Below are positions 36,115 through 43,588 of a stretch of DNA of 64,000 nucleotides, in pieces. A model generated the notes under the pieces. That model was not told where the DNA came from, did not search any database, and was given only the letters and a program-made list of their open reading frames with translations. A program made the position numbers and the translations under genes. Within the stretch, counting starts at the first letter, position 1. Each line of letters starts with the position of its first letter. Origin of the DNA: an uncultured Pseudomonadota bacterium (lineage in GTDB: Bacteria; Bdellovibrionota_B; Oligoflexia; Oligoflexales; CAIYRB01); assembly GCA_903928445.1 (NCBI GenBank), contig CAIYRB010000084.1, positions 25,957 to 89,956 of the forward strand. Reading direction: 5' to 3'.

Positions 36115-36753
36115 TCAACCCTGCTTGACCGGCTTCAAGTCTTCAATGCGGTGCTGAGATTTGAACGCTGCCGCCAGCTTTGCAACATTCGGCTCCAGGC
36201 GCGCCTGTAAATCTACCAGGAGTCCACCACCCTCTGGCTGCTCACGCTTGCCGCTCGTAAGGTTAATCCTGTGATAGTCTTCGGCGGAGCTAATGCCTAG
36301 CTTGGTCGCATACAGAAGTTTTAGCCGGACCTGCTTATCGGGACTAAAGGCAAAGCCAGTTTTGCCAGTCTCGCATTTCGAATAGTAAGACACCGACTCC
36401 ATCTCGATCTCGTCGATGACCTCCTGCTGGGTCAGGCCAAACATCAGGCGGAGAAATTTAATCTCTTTAGGCGCTAGAATGCGCTCATTGACCACAAGGT
36501 TAGTTGCCAAGATATGTTCCACGAGCCCTTGAAAGCCGGGCAGGAAAAAAGCTGCCTTGCATTTCGGGCACGCGACGAAGGAGGCAGTGGGGAGAAGCAC
36601 AGCCCCTAGGCCACTCAGGGGGAACGGCACATTGTTCTGCACCAAAAGACCCCATGTCCCGTCGCAGCTTGGATCCTGATGGTGATGAATAAAGTCCTCT
36701 TGCCGCACCTCGCCGGCCAAGGATACCGCGATTTTCTTATCACCAGATGTCAT
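36115..36753 (-). CDS. MqsA/YgiT-like antitoxin-type DNA-binding protein
   Basis: A 212-aa cytosolic protein. The N-terminal half holds cysteines that could bind a metal (C30, and the pair C62/C65 in ACPKCKAAFF); residues about 93-135 form an HTH of the Xre/MqsA type (APKEIKFLRLMFGLTQQEV, then SYYSKCETGKTGF). MqsA/YgiT antitoxins have the same order, a zinc N-domain then an HTH that represses the operon, but are about 130 aa; here about 75 residues follow the HTH. The ATG lies inside the preceding gene (14-base overlap) with its own GGAGG SD. The antitoxin role is inference from layout. Confidence 0.6.
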   Translation of the reverse strand: MTSGDKKIAVSLAGEVRQEDFIHHHQDPSCDGTWGLLVQNNVPFPLSGLGAVLLPTASFVACPKCKAAFFLPGFQGLVEHILATNLVVNERILAPKEIKFLRLMFGLTQQEVIDEIEMESVSYYSKCETGKTGFAFSPDKQVRLKLLYATKLGISSAEDYHRINLTSGKREQPEGGGLLVDLQARLEPNVAKLAAAFKSQHRIEDLKPVKQG

Positions 36754-37189
36754 GGGGCACCTCCGGAAGAGTCATGAGGTCCGCGGGCGAACTGCCGAGC
36801 GGGTGGATCGTCACCACCAGGTGTTTAGCTGATCCTTCTCGGACCACAATGCGGACGCCGATATTTTGATGCTTCAACTCGCGAATGGGGTTGAAGAGTG
36901 TTTCGACCAGGTCTGCAAAACGACCGTCGAATACCGCCTCGATGGGTGGCGTGGTTCTGCAGTTCTGGCTGCGTAGAGTTCCGTTGATGATCAATGACGC
37001 CATCTTTTCTTGGTCAATGGCATTTCTGATGTCCTGACCTGCGGCCTGCGCCCGCCATGCTATGTGCCCAACGTCAACGTCCATCCGACTCTTGAACGAC
37101 TTAGGGGACCTGCAGATATCGCGGACCTGGTTCACGAACTTTTCGAGGCGCCGGTCGTTCATAGACTGTGTAGTCCCTAGCTCACCCAC
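36740..37189 (-). CDS. Putative toxin partner of the MqsA-like protein, family unknown
   Basis: A 149-aa cytosolic protein starting at GTG 37189 with AGGAGG five bases ahead. It does not match MqsR; its C-terminal part (EALFDGRF-like turn, GVRIVVREGSAKHLVVTIHPL) has a strand-rich pattern reminiscent of DUF4258/RelE-type folds, with a short histidine-containing helix before it (VGHIAWRAQAAGQDIRNAI). The toxin role is proposed only because it is first in a two-gene operon, overlaps an MqsA-like gene by 14 bases, and lies on a small integrated element. No catalytic residues can be named. Confidence 0.5.
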   Translation of the reverse strand: MGELGTTQSMNDRRLEKFVNQVRDICRSPKSFKSRMDVDVGHIAWRAQAAGQDIRNAIDQEKMASLIINGTLRSQNCRTTPPIEAVFDGRFADLVETLFNPIRELKHQNIGVRIVVREGSAKHLVVTIHPLGSSPADLMTLPEVPHDIW

Positions 37190-37263
37190 TTAGCCCTCCT
37201 AATGCCGCAGCCTCCCCTATACAGAATTATAGCATCCACGACAAGCGCTAGCACTGAACGCTA

Positions 37264-37291
37264 ATCGGCATTTTTGGGAGAAAACTTTAGG
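37264..37291 (-). promoter_or_regulatory. FliA-like promoter / 28-bp repeat before the TA-like operon
   Basis: Read on the minus strand this gives TAAAG then GCCGATTA with 16 bases between TAAA and GCCGA (FliA consensus TAAA-N15-GCCGATAA). A copy with three mismatches in 28 lies at 39949-39976 before an unrelated gene. It sits about 75 bases upstream of the GTG start. Confidence 0.5.
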
Positions 37292-37390
37292 CCAGGGTGC
37301 CAAGCCTCCGCTTTATAGGGGCATATTTGGGGGTACAAACTTCCAAAAAATTTAAAATAAATATAGAATAATTAGTGCCTTAACAGTTGC

Positions 37391-37414
37391 GTTCGATTCC
37401 CTCCGCCTCCACCA
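37391..37414 (+). repeat. attR: right copy of tmRNA 3' end, 24 bp
   Basis: Perfect copy of positions 35891-35914, with no other tmRNA sequence next to it; both flanks differ. This is the expected distal attachment site of an element integrated in ssrA. Confidence 0.85.
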
Positions 37415-37725
37415 ACCCTTTTCTTGGCCCTCGAGGAACCGCAAGTTGATCTTCGCGGTGAGGCTGGCGTTAAAAATCATATTACGTGCCTTCGCCTCGC
37501 CATGTTTTTGCATCCAGCCATCTCAGACATTTCAAAGAATGTGCGGCTGAGAACATCAATAGCGTCAGGGGCTAATGGGGTCAGGGGCACACCATCAACC
37601 CATCTATGCACGAAGACTGCAGAAGGGAAAAGAAAGATGGGGTGCCCTGCGCACCTGGAAACCGAACTCGCCTTCCGCCAATAGAACTAACTGATACTAT
37701 TACCTTTAATCTGCATCAACCCTAC
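37415..37725. other. Non-coding stretch right of the ssrA element
   Basis: About 310 bases without a supported gene. It contains short GGGGTCAGGGGC-type repeats (37576-37592) and the left copy of a repeat shared with the tRNA-His flank. A minus-strand open stretch ending near 37478 could be a gene remnant; I cannot identify it. Confidence 0.4.
37604..37640. repeat. Imperfect copy of the tRNA-His 3' flank
   Basis: Thirty-seven bases starting GCACGAAGACT and ending AAAGATGGGGTG match positions 43386-43422 with three mismatches. The matching part covers the last seven bases of tRNA-His (CACCCCA on the minus strand) and about 30 bases downstream of it. Confidence 0.6.
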
Positions 37726-38154
37726 ATGGACGAGGCGTTCCTCCGGCAAAAATATGTCGATGAAAGGCTCTCAATTGACGAGATTTCGACGCTCACAAGT
37801 TCCGCCAGGACCACCATACGCAAGTACCTCAAACACTACGAGATACCGATACGGCGACCAGGTGAAAACTTGCGGCAGAAGCTCAGCCTCGCCTATGGCC
37901 GCCGGTTGGCCAGCCGCTACGAGGTCGATCACAAGCGGGAGCTTGAGACGATTGAGAAGATGAAGGACCTGCGGCACCAGGGCTACTCCTACTGGAAGAT
38001 CGCCTCCATTTTAAACACAATGCAGATTCCAACAAAGACCCGTAAGGGTGCTTGGCGCGCAAGATCCGTTCAACAGATCTTAGACCGAGTGCGCGTCGAA
38101 ACGAGATCAAAGGTAGACTCAGCGTCGGCTTCGCCGACGATTGTGCCGAGTTAA
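37726..38154 (+). CDS. Helix-turn-helix protein resembling the tail of large serine recombinases
   Basis: A 142-aa protein with two DNA-binding modules: residues 10-40 look like a resolvase/Hin-type HTH (VDERLSIDEISTLTSSARTTI) and residues 75-125 match the Recombinase-domain pattern (KMKDLRHQGYSYWKIASIL, then IPTKT...W...SVQQILDRV). There is no serine-recombinase catalytic domain, so it is a stand-alone DNA-binding protein or the fragment of a recombinase. The start is uncertain: ATG 37726 suits the domain but has no SD, and the frame is open back to 37606. It lies just inside the repeat that may end the tRNA-His island. Confidence 0.5.
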   Translation: MDEAFLRQKYVDERLSIDEISTLTSSARTTIRKYLKHYEIPIRRPGENLRQKLSLAYGRRLASRYEVDHKRELETIEKMKDLRHQGYSYWKIASILNTMQIPTKTRKGAWRARSVQQILDRVRVETRSKVDSASASPTIVPS

Positions 38155-38374
38155 CGCACCTGTCCAAATTATAAGCACGCGGTACAGGTACGACCAAGAG
38201 ATCCCTAGATCTGCGCGAAATTGAGCGGGGCTCCATATAAAACGCCAGCATTAGGTCAGGACAGATGGTGCATCATGGCCAAAACGACCCAGCTTGAGGG
38301 GGCGCTAGAGGCAGGCTGCTCAAGTTGACCCCATCGAAATTACTACAAGCGGTGACTCAGTCTCGGGTCGCCAG

Positions 38375-39064
38375 TTGCAAGGCAGTCAAGAGGGACAACT
38401 GCGTCCGGGATGCCAGGGGCTAGGTACCCTGCGAGTGAATGCGCGGGAGGTCCTGTCGGGCGCCAATCAAAAATTTGTCGCCCATACAGAATTGTCTTTG
38501 CGCTGGCTTGGGCAGGAACGCCGCAACGTGGCCGAGCCTAAGGCGATCGGTATGATTCGCGATTATGCAGGCAGACCTGAATTCGCAGTGCGTTTAGTAA
38601 CCACTCTTGGCTTTGTCGAGCATCCGACTCCAGCGGCGACAGCGGCGTTGGTCGCTTTATCCGAGCATGGAAGCGATCTCTCGGTTGTTCAAAGGGCCAA
38701 GTTAGCGACAGGAATTATGGGTAGCCGTTTGCGTCAGTCAAGTGAATCGGATGATCAGAAACGAGCTGCGGTATTGGAAGACCGCTTTAGTCAGTGGTTG
38801 AAAGCTGCATCCACCGACGCGGAGCGTTACGACGCATTAGCTGCACTAGGTAATCTTGGGCCTAAAGATCTAGCGGCGCTGAAGGCGCTGCCAGTCGATG
38901 CGCCTGCCCGGCTGCAAGCGGAAGCCTACTTTGCCATGCGCTTTTCACCTAATCCATCGGTCCCCAATCTCTTGGCGCAGTCCTACGATCAGTATCCGGA
39001 CCTATTCATGGTCTTTTTTTACTGCATCCCGCGAGGCGACGGTGCTGGTTCTTTCCATACATGA
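38375..39064 (+). pseudogene. Fragment of a HEAT-repeat-like protein
   Basis: An open frame of about 229 codons whose central part (from about 38470 to 39010) looks genuinely coding: helical-pair repeats such as TPAATAALVALSEHGSDLSVVQ and DALAALGNLGPKDLAALKAL, typical of HEAT/vitellogenin-like solenoids. It has no credible start or signal peptide, and the last 15 codons run into the 3' end of the opposite-strand gene. It is most likely the internal remnant of a larger gene cut at both ends. Confidence 0.5.
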
Positions 39065-39903
39065 GGAGCGGGAGGTGCTACATGGTCCTCAGTCTCTTCT
39101 GGTACTGAGGTCGGGCTGGTCTGGTTTTGGCTATCTTTTTTTGATTTAGAGCTGCTGTCATCAACGGCAGCCTGTTCGGCTATAACAGTCACGGTGGATA
39201 GGACACCTTCACTGTAAGCGTCATCTAAATTTTTAAAGGTTGCTCTCAACTTTTCAAATGTCTTATTAGATTGGCTGAAAACTCCGCTAGAACCGCGTCC
39301 GCCGCCGCCCCGCCCGCCAATTTCTGGTTCTTTCGGGCCCCAGAGGCCCAAAGCTTGAGTTTGCATCTGACGGATATTTGTTCCTATAGTCTCAAGAACC
39401 ACCGCAGCATGGATGGCTTGAACGATCTCTTTTTGAGTGTATTTTTTGAACTGTGCTGTGGCCTCGCTATGTTTACCACCACTACGCAGGTAGGTAGTGG
39501 TCATCAAGATTGTCCGCTGAAAATCTTGTAATCTAACTGGAGAATTACTAACGTTATTAGCTGCCAAAAATTCGCGGAGTGAACGTTTGTTACCAAAGAA
39601 ACTGGTTTTCCGCTGTGCATTGTTGACGAAGATACTTGCCACGCCATTAAATGTGGTGCCCATGATGGTCACTTTATCTCTCTTGCTGCCCAGTAGTGAC
39701 ACGGGAGCTGTTTTCAAATGGTTGCCTAGAGCATCTTGAAACTCAGGCAAGTCGGCCAGCACCCTATATGCATCCGTAATTTTATTCGCCAGAAGTAAAC
39801 ATTCATCGTTTAACGCGCTAGCCGCAGGTTTGCCGCAGCCCACGTTTGTAAGCAAGGCGGCCCAACAGAATGTAATAAGCCGGATTTTCAGAGGGTGGCT
39901 CAA
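39019..39903 (-). CDS. Lipoprotein of unknown function
   Basis: A 294-aa predicted lipoprotein: hydrophobic segment IRLITFCWAALLTNVGC with a lipobox-like NVGC, then a helical, Lys/Gln-rich body, a Gly-rich spacer (GGRGGGGRGSSG) and a Ser/Lys/Pro-rich tail. The start is probably TTG 39903, which has AGGAAGG eight bases upstream; the longer frame to 40041 includes the promoter. A FliA-like promoter lies about 45 bases upstream. The 3' end overlaps the HEAT fragment on the other strand. No homologous family recognised. Confidence 0.6.
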   Translation of the reverse strand: MSHPLKIRLITFCWAALLTNVGCGKPAASALNDECLLLANKITDAYRVLADLPEFQDALGNHLKTAPVSLLGSKRDKVTIMGTTFNGVASIFVNNAQRKTSFFGNKRSLREFLAANNVSNSPVRLQDFQRTILMTTTYLRSGGKHSEATAQFKKYTQKEIVQAIHAAVVLETIGTNIRQMQTQALGLWGPKEPEIGGRGGGGRGSSGVFSQSNKTFEKLRATFKNLDDAYSEGVLSTVTVIAEQAAVDDSSSKSKKDSQNQTSPTSVPEETEDHVAPPAPHVWKEPAPSPRGMQ

Positions 39904-39948
39904 GGGTTTTGCCTTCCTGTTACTCTGGTTTCTAATAGATGACGGCTT

Positions 39949-39976
39949 ATCGGCATTTTTGTTAAAAAACTTTAGG
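39949..39976 (-). promoter_or_regulatory. FliA-like promoter / 28-bp repeat before the lipoprotein gene
   Basis: On the minus strand: TAAAGTTT, then GCCGATAA with 16 bases between TAAA and GCCGATAA, so both boxes match the FliA consensus exactly and only the spacing is one base longer. It is nearly identical to 37264-37291. A transcript from here would have a leader of about 35-40 bases. Confidence 0.55.
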
Positions 39977-40115
39977 AACGTCCGCCAAATGTGTGGACGT
40001 CTTAAAGTACGCACTCTTCGTGCATCTGTGGGCTGTGGCATGATTCTTGGGGGGTCTACCCGCCGACGTGCTATCCCCCGCGCAGACCTTTTGAGTCAAA
40101 GCCTGGATCAACAGG

Positions 40116-40325
40116 TTACAGCCCGTTTAGCGCCGGCTCTTTAGCGCAAGCTCTAGTAATTCTACTCTTGAGATTGTCGATGATGACCCGGCGAGGTACG
40201 CCGCCAAAAAGCTCAAAGGCGCGGCGGTGGCAGGCTAGCCACGTCGGCACCTTTTGGTCAAAGACTAGCTCGCTATACTGGTGTCGGCTCCAACAGGCAG
40301 GAAACCTTGGACCTGGAAACGCCAC
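40116..40325 (-). pseudogene. Fragment of an IS21-family transposase (IstA)
   Basis: A 69-codon fragment with the IstA integrase-core pattern: DQKVPTWLACHRRAFELFGG followed by VPRRVIIDNLKSRI, which contains the second catalytic Asp. The rest of istA and istB are missing and no terminal inverted repeats are visible. The flanking 40330-40616 has no supported gene. Confidence 0.7.
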
Positions 40326-40616
40326 GAGCGGCTCCTGGACCGGATCAACTATCCCAAAGTCCCCAATGTCACGTCTCTATTTCCCGCGCCGAACCAGGCA
40401 AAGGCCTAACGCCGGATCGGGAGCGGAGTGCGGTAATTCCGCATGCTCCGTTCTAAGGAGGGTTGCGCCTTGATAAGCGCACAGTAATCTGTGGCCTGAA
40501 ATGGTCACCCTAGGAAAGCCTAACCAGCGCGATCAGGAAGCGATCTTCTTTACAGTCGAATACCGGCGCCTCCGGGTGACGCCAGTCCAAAATGGTCTAG
40601 GCCAGTGATTATGCGC

Positions 40617-40949
40617 TCATTTCCCGTCCTTGCGCTTTTGCGCTTGTTCTTTCTTTTCATCCTGGGCGTTCTCAATTTGCTGTGAGACCAACTTACCAGT
40701 GATAGCGTCTATGTTAATTTCATGGGTCGATGATCCACCGTTTGCATCGGCGATGTCAAAAGAGTAGATCCAGCGACCCCCTTCGAATTCAAGCTCACAG
40801 CTCTTCACGGTCCCCTTGTAGGCTATTAAAGCCGCTTCTTTTGCCTCGGCCTGAGTCACCATATGCGGTGGCTTTGGAGGATCCTTGGCAAGAGCAGACG
40901 TGGCGAGCAATACAGCAATTGAACCAGTTATGCAGCGAAAGATCCTCAT
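40617..40949 (-). CDS. PepSY-domain exported protein
   Basis: A 110-aa protein with a signal peptide (CITGSIAVLLATSALAKD) and one PepSY domain: TQAEAKEAALIAYKGTVKSCELE, GRWIYSFDIADANGG and EINIDAITGKLVSQQ, the usual beta-alpha-beta pattern. It ends with a charged Lys/Gln tail. PepSY domains inhibit or regulate peptidases or bind cargo in the envelope. I use ATG 40949 as the start; the upstream in-frame ATG 40964 adds only five residues. It stands alone in a decayed region. Confidence 0.8.
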   Translation of the reverse strand: MRIFRCITGSIAVLLATSALAKDPPKPPHMVTQAEAKEAALIAYKGTVKSCELEFEGGRWIYSFDIADANGGSSTHEINIDAITGKLVSQQIENAQDEKKEQAQKRKDGK

Positions 40950-41382
40950 TAGATGACACTCCAATTTACGTTAAAGGTCGATCGTAGACCCTGCTTGGTG
41001 AGAATTAGACATGGAACGACGCATGGAGATGTATTTACGCCCACCTTGGCTGCCCAGGCATCCCTGCGTCAAAGCCCGAGACTGGCGCTTGCTGTCCTGC
41101 AGGGAATTGGGTTTTGTTGAGGCCGAAAGGGAGCCACATGCAGTTGGCGCACCCTTCAAAAAGCGGCGTGGTCACGATTAGCTATCACTCGAGTAACAAC
41201 GACATTCAACCCATGTTGACACCAAAGAAAAACTGCAGGATTTTGGTCAAATACCTGCAGTTTTTCTTTGGTGTCAACATCTGTGAAAATTCTGTTTGAT
41301 GACAGGCGTGTTGCCGAACGGCCGAAAGTTGTGTAAAGCTCGGTGCAACCGCCAGGCAGATCCGCAACGGGATTCCGCGTAA
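40950..41382. other. Gene-free stretch containing a long perfect inverted repeat
   Basis: About 430 bases between PepSY and ATPase genes on the same strand. No gene is supported. It contains the 27-bp inverted repeat at 41213-41280, listed separately. Confidence 0.45.
41213..41280. repeat. Perfect 27-bp inverted repeat with 14-base loop
   Basis: Left arm 41213-41239 begins ATGTTGACACC and ends AACTGCAGG; right arm 41254-41280 is its exact reverse complement. The hairpin has an A/T tract within the stem and would be very stable on either strand. It could be a bidirectional terminator, a structured RNA, or a MITE-like element. It lies about 100 bases downstream of the DUF4143 ATPase gene. Confidence 0.85.
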
Positions 41383-42555
41383 TTACAAAACCTCTCCGCG
41401 AAACAACGCGGCACAAAATTCGCCAATCGGCCAGACCTCGATGCCGTCATCGTGCAGACGGTCGCGACCACAGTAGACGATGTGCATGCCGCGCACCGAA
41501 TCCTTGCTGACAGTAGCGAAGTCCCGCATGCCGTCAGCCCAGTTGGATCGGTACTTTTTCCCGTATTTCACCTCGAAACAGACAAGCTCGCCGCGTCGGC
41601 CCATGACCGCCTTGCGCGTCTGCACCACGAAGTCGATGTCGTAGGAGCCGCTGATGGTATAATGACACAATGGGAAGAACTTAAAAGTCTGGCTCAAATA
41701 GGCCCGCAATTGCGCAAGCACAAAGGTTTCTAGCTGAAAACCAAGGAACTCGCTTTCCAGAGGCTGATTCAGCAGTCCGGCGCTGGCGCGCACGACGCCG
41801 GGGTCGAACAGATAGAACTTAGGGTGATGACTTTCCTTGGTCTTTAAACCCGCTGTCCACGGACGCACCATGTGGCCAATGAGCGTATCTTCCAGGATAC
41901 CAAAGTAGTGATCGACGGTCGTCCGTTTGACTTGGCTTTCCCTGGCAATCGCCTCTTTATTGAGTAGTTGCCCGTTGGTGAGTCCTACAATGTCAAGAAA
42001 GCGGCGAAACGGGTCGAGGTTGCGTACTACCGCCTCTTCCAGCAGTTCCTGGCGGAGGTAGGTGGTCAAGTAGCTGGCGAGCTTTGGCACGGCTTGAGCA
42101 TAGTCCATTGCTATCGCCGGGAGAGAGCCATATTGCAGGCATTGATCCAAACTGAATTGGTCGGCCAGCTCACAAGCCGTAAACGGAAAGAACTGCAAAT
42201 CTAGGAGGCGACCGCCAAGTAGGTTGGCGTGGGTTTTCTTGAGTTTGCGGGCACTGGAACCAGTGATCGCGAAACGTAACTGCTTTTTGCGATACAAGAT
42301 TTGCACCTCGTCGAGGAGGCCCGGGACCTTCTGGATCTCGTCGATAACAACCCAGTTGCCCACTTTGAGTGGCTCGCAGAGCTTGCGAAGCAGACTCGGA
42401 TCGCGCGACAGTTCCAGAAAGCGGTCGCTTTCTAGAAGATCAAGAGTCAGATCGGCCGCGATTCTTTCCTGGATCCAGGTCGACTTCCCCGTGCCGCGGG
42501 GCCCTAGGAGTAGGAAGGAGTCCTGAGGGGGCTGCAAAAATCTTTGGAATTTCAT
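41383..42555 (-). CDS. AAA ATPase with C-terminal DUF4143 domain
   Basis: A 390-aa ATPase. Walker A GPRGTGKST is at residues 18-26, Walker B WVVIDEIQKVP around 68-78, then FAITGSSARKLKK, which is the typical sensor region. The C-terminal DUF4143 part includes a winged-helix-like segment (SQVKRTTVDHYFGILEDTL) and a PD-(D/E)XK-like region (DIDFVV ... VCFEVKYGKKY). Such proteins are frequent on mobile regions and are often compared to toxin-antitoxin or defence ATPases, but no function is established. ATG 42555 has GGAGA upstream; a 16-bp inverted repeat covers the leader. Confidence 0.88.
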   Translation of the reverse strand: MKFQRFLQPPQDSFLLLGPRGTGKSTWIQERIAADLTLDLLESDRFLELSRDPSLLRKLCEPLKVGNWVVIDEIQKVPGLLDEVQILYRKKQLRFAITGSSARKLKKTHANLLGGRLLDLQFFPFTACELADQFSLDQCLQYGSLPAIAMDYAQAVPKLASYLTTYLRQELLEEAVVRNLDPFRRFLDIVGLTNGQLLNKEAIARESQVKRTTVDHYFGILEDTLIGHMVRPWTAGLKTKESHHPKFYLFDPGVVRASAGLLNQPLESEFLGFQLETFVLAQLRAYLSQTFKFFPLCHYTISGSYDIDFVVQTRKAVMGRRGELVCFEVKYGKKYRSNWADGMRDFATVSKDSVRGMHIVYCGRDRLHDDGIEVWPIGEFCAALFRGEVL

Positions 42556-42649
42556 CGATATACAGATTCTCCAATGCTATTGTAGAAATCGCTTCCACTT
42601 CTACAATAGCATTGTCAAAAGTGAACAGGAAGCAATTCGACGAAATTCC
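42546..42649. repeat. Nested inverted repeats at the DUF4143 gene leader
   Basis: A perfect 16-bp inverted repeat (42572-42587 and 42599-42614; CAATGCTATTGTAGAA) with an 11-base loop, nested in an outer 13-bp pair (42546-42558 and 42637-42649; one mismatch). The inner stem touches the SD of the ATPase gene. It may regulate translation, be an operator, or be a small palindromic element. Confidence 0.75.
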
Positions 42650-42795
42650 TACCATCTTTACCCTAGTCGCCACGGTAGCTTGGGCCGGCGTGCACGGTCT
42701 TGCGCAACTGTTTATCGATGGCCAGCTGTCCCACACGTTCCAATAATCAGGCATGTGAAGCGGGTACTACAGAATAAATAGCTCTCGTCCCACCG

Positions 42796-43224
42796 TTAAA
42801 CGCCGGGAAATATCACCCGATCGGCATTTCTCTTAGGAGAAATAACCAACAACCGTACATCTTCCGCGCTCTTGTTTTCGACGAAATGGGCATCTGGACC
42901 GCCAGGCTTAAATCCCATGAATGCCCCTGCTTTTAGCTGGATCGCCTGGTCCCCAAGACGAGCTATCGGAGTTCCTTCCAAGACAAAAATCATCTCTTCC
43001 TGCTCAGAATGGATGTGCGGCGCAGATGCACGGCGTCCTGGCGGGATGATTTCGTGGTGCACGAATAAATTCTTCATACCAATGAGTTCGGATATGACCG
43101 CAGCATGGGAGTAAAGCTCACCGGTGCGTAGCGATTTCAGTTCGCGGTGCTCGACTGTATCAACACATTGATATGGGGCGTCGCTAGAAACGCTCCCTAC
43201 CGATAAATCGTTGCCAATGCTCAT
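42796..43224 (-). CDS. Cupin-domain protein
   Basis: A 142-aa single-domain cupin. Motif 1 is visible as PHIHSEQEEMIFVLEGTP, with two His and a Glu that normally bind a metal, followed by motif 2 in GAFMGFKPGGPDAHFVENKS. The fold supports enzymes, dioxygenases or sugar epimerases and binding proteins; the substrate is not evident. ATG 43224 has GGAGG ten bases ahead and is preferred over 43248. It is the last gene before tRNA-His. Confidence 0.85.
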   Translation of the reverse strand: MSIGNDLSVGSVSSDAPYQCVDTVEHRELKSLRTGELYSHAAVISELIGMKNLFVHHEIIPPGRRASAPHIHSEQEEMIFVLEGTPIARLGDQAIQLKAGAFMGFKPGGPDAHFVENKSAEDVRLLVISPKRNADRVIFPGV

Positions 43225-43385
43225 AGATTGTAAGCCTCCGCAGTGCAATCACGCAGCATGGATAAACTTATCTCTGCCTCACAGGCAGGGATAGCAGGAC
43301 TTCTCAATATTAAACGAGTTCATCCATCCTGGGTGTCGCAACTCAAAACAACCATCCAATGATGCTGTTTGACCGTCAAAGCCGG

Positions 43386-43422
43386 GCACGAAGACTACAG
43401 AAGGGACAGGAAAGATGGGGTG
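43386..43422. repeat. tRNA-His 3' flank, copy matching 37604-37640
   Basis: Thirty-seven bases covering the end of tRNA-His and its downstream flank. The copy 5.8 kb away differs at three positions. The arrangement fits an attachment site duplicated when an island integrated at the tRNA 3' end. Confidence 0.6.
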
Positions 43423-43492
43423 GCTGACGGGGATTGAACCCGCGTATGCCGGAATCACAATCCGGTGCGTTAACCACTTCGCCACAGCCACC
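43416..43492 (-). tRNA. tRNA-His (GTG)
   Basis: Cloverleaf read on the minus strand: acceptor GTGGCTG pairs with CAGCCAC, the discriminator is C73 and the extra G-1 is present, both hallmarks of tRNA-His. The anticodon stem CCGGA/TCCGG encloses TTGTGAT with anticodon GTG. The T arm is GCGGGTTCAATCCCCGT. CCA is genomically encoded. Confidence 0.95.
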
Positions 43493-43588
43493 ATACTATC
43501 GCGAGAGGGCCCCAGTGTGTCCTACCAAGCGCGTCCTGTCAATCAGAGCTTTCCCCTTTAATTACCGCCTCTTGACCCCTGCAACGGG

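Larger units (their letters stand above)
35915..37414. mobile_element. 1.5-kb integrated element at the 3' end of ssrA
   Basis: A segment bounded by perfect 24-bp copies of the ssrA 3' end. It holds a two-gene toxin-antitoxin-like operon, a FliA-like promoter and an AT-rich right end, and no integrase. It is either a non-autonomous element moved by an integrase elsewhere or the remnant of a larger island that lost its integrase. The first 200 bases (35915-36114) contain no supported gene. Confidence 0.75.

Noticed and set aside
36740..37189. MqsR toxin
   Set aside because: Length (149 versus about 98 aa) and sequence do not match MqsR; only the partner looks MqsA-like.
42823..42842. Third copy of the 28-bp FliA-like repeat (ATCGGCATTTCTCTTAGG)
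   Set aside because: It lies inside the cupin coding sequence, lacks the TAAA box and differs in the centre; probably chance.
35915..43415. CRISPR array or cas genes in the accessory zone
   Set aside because: No regularly spaced direct repeats and no cas-like proteins were seen anywhere in the window.
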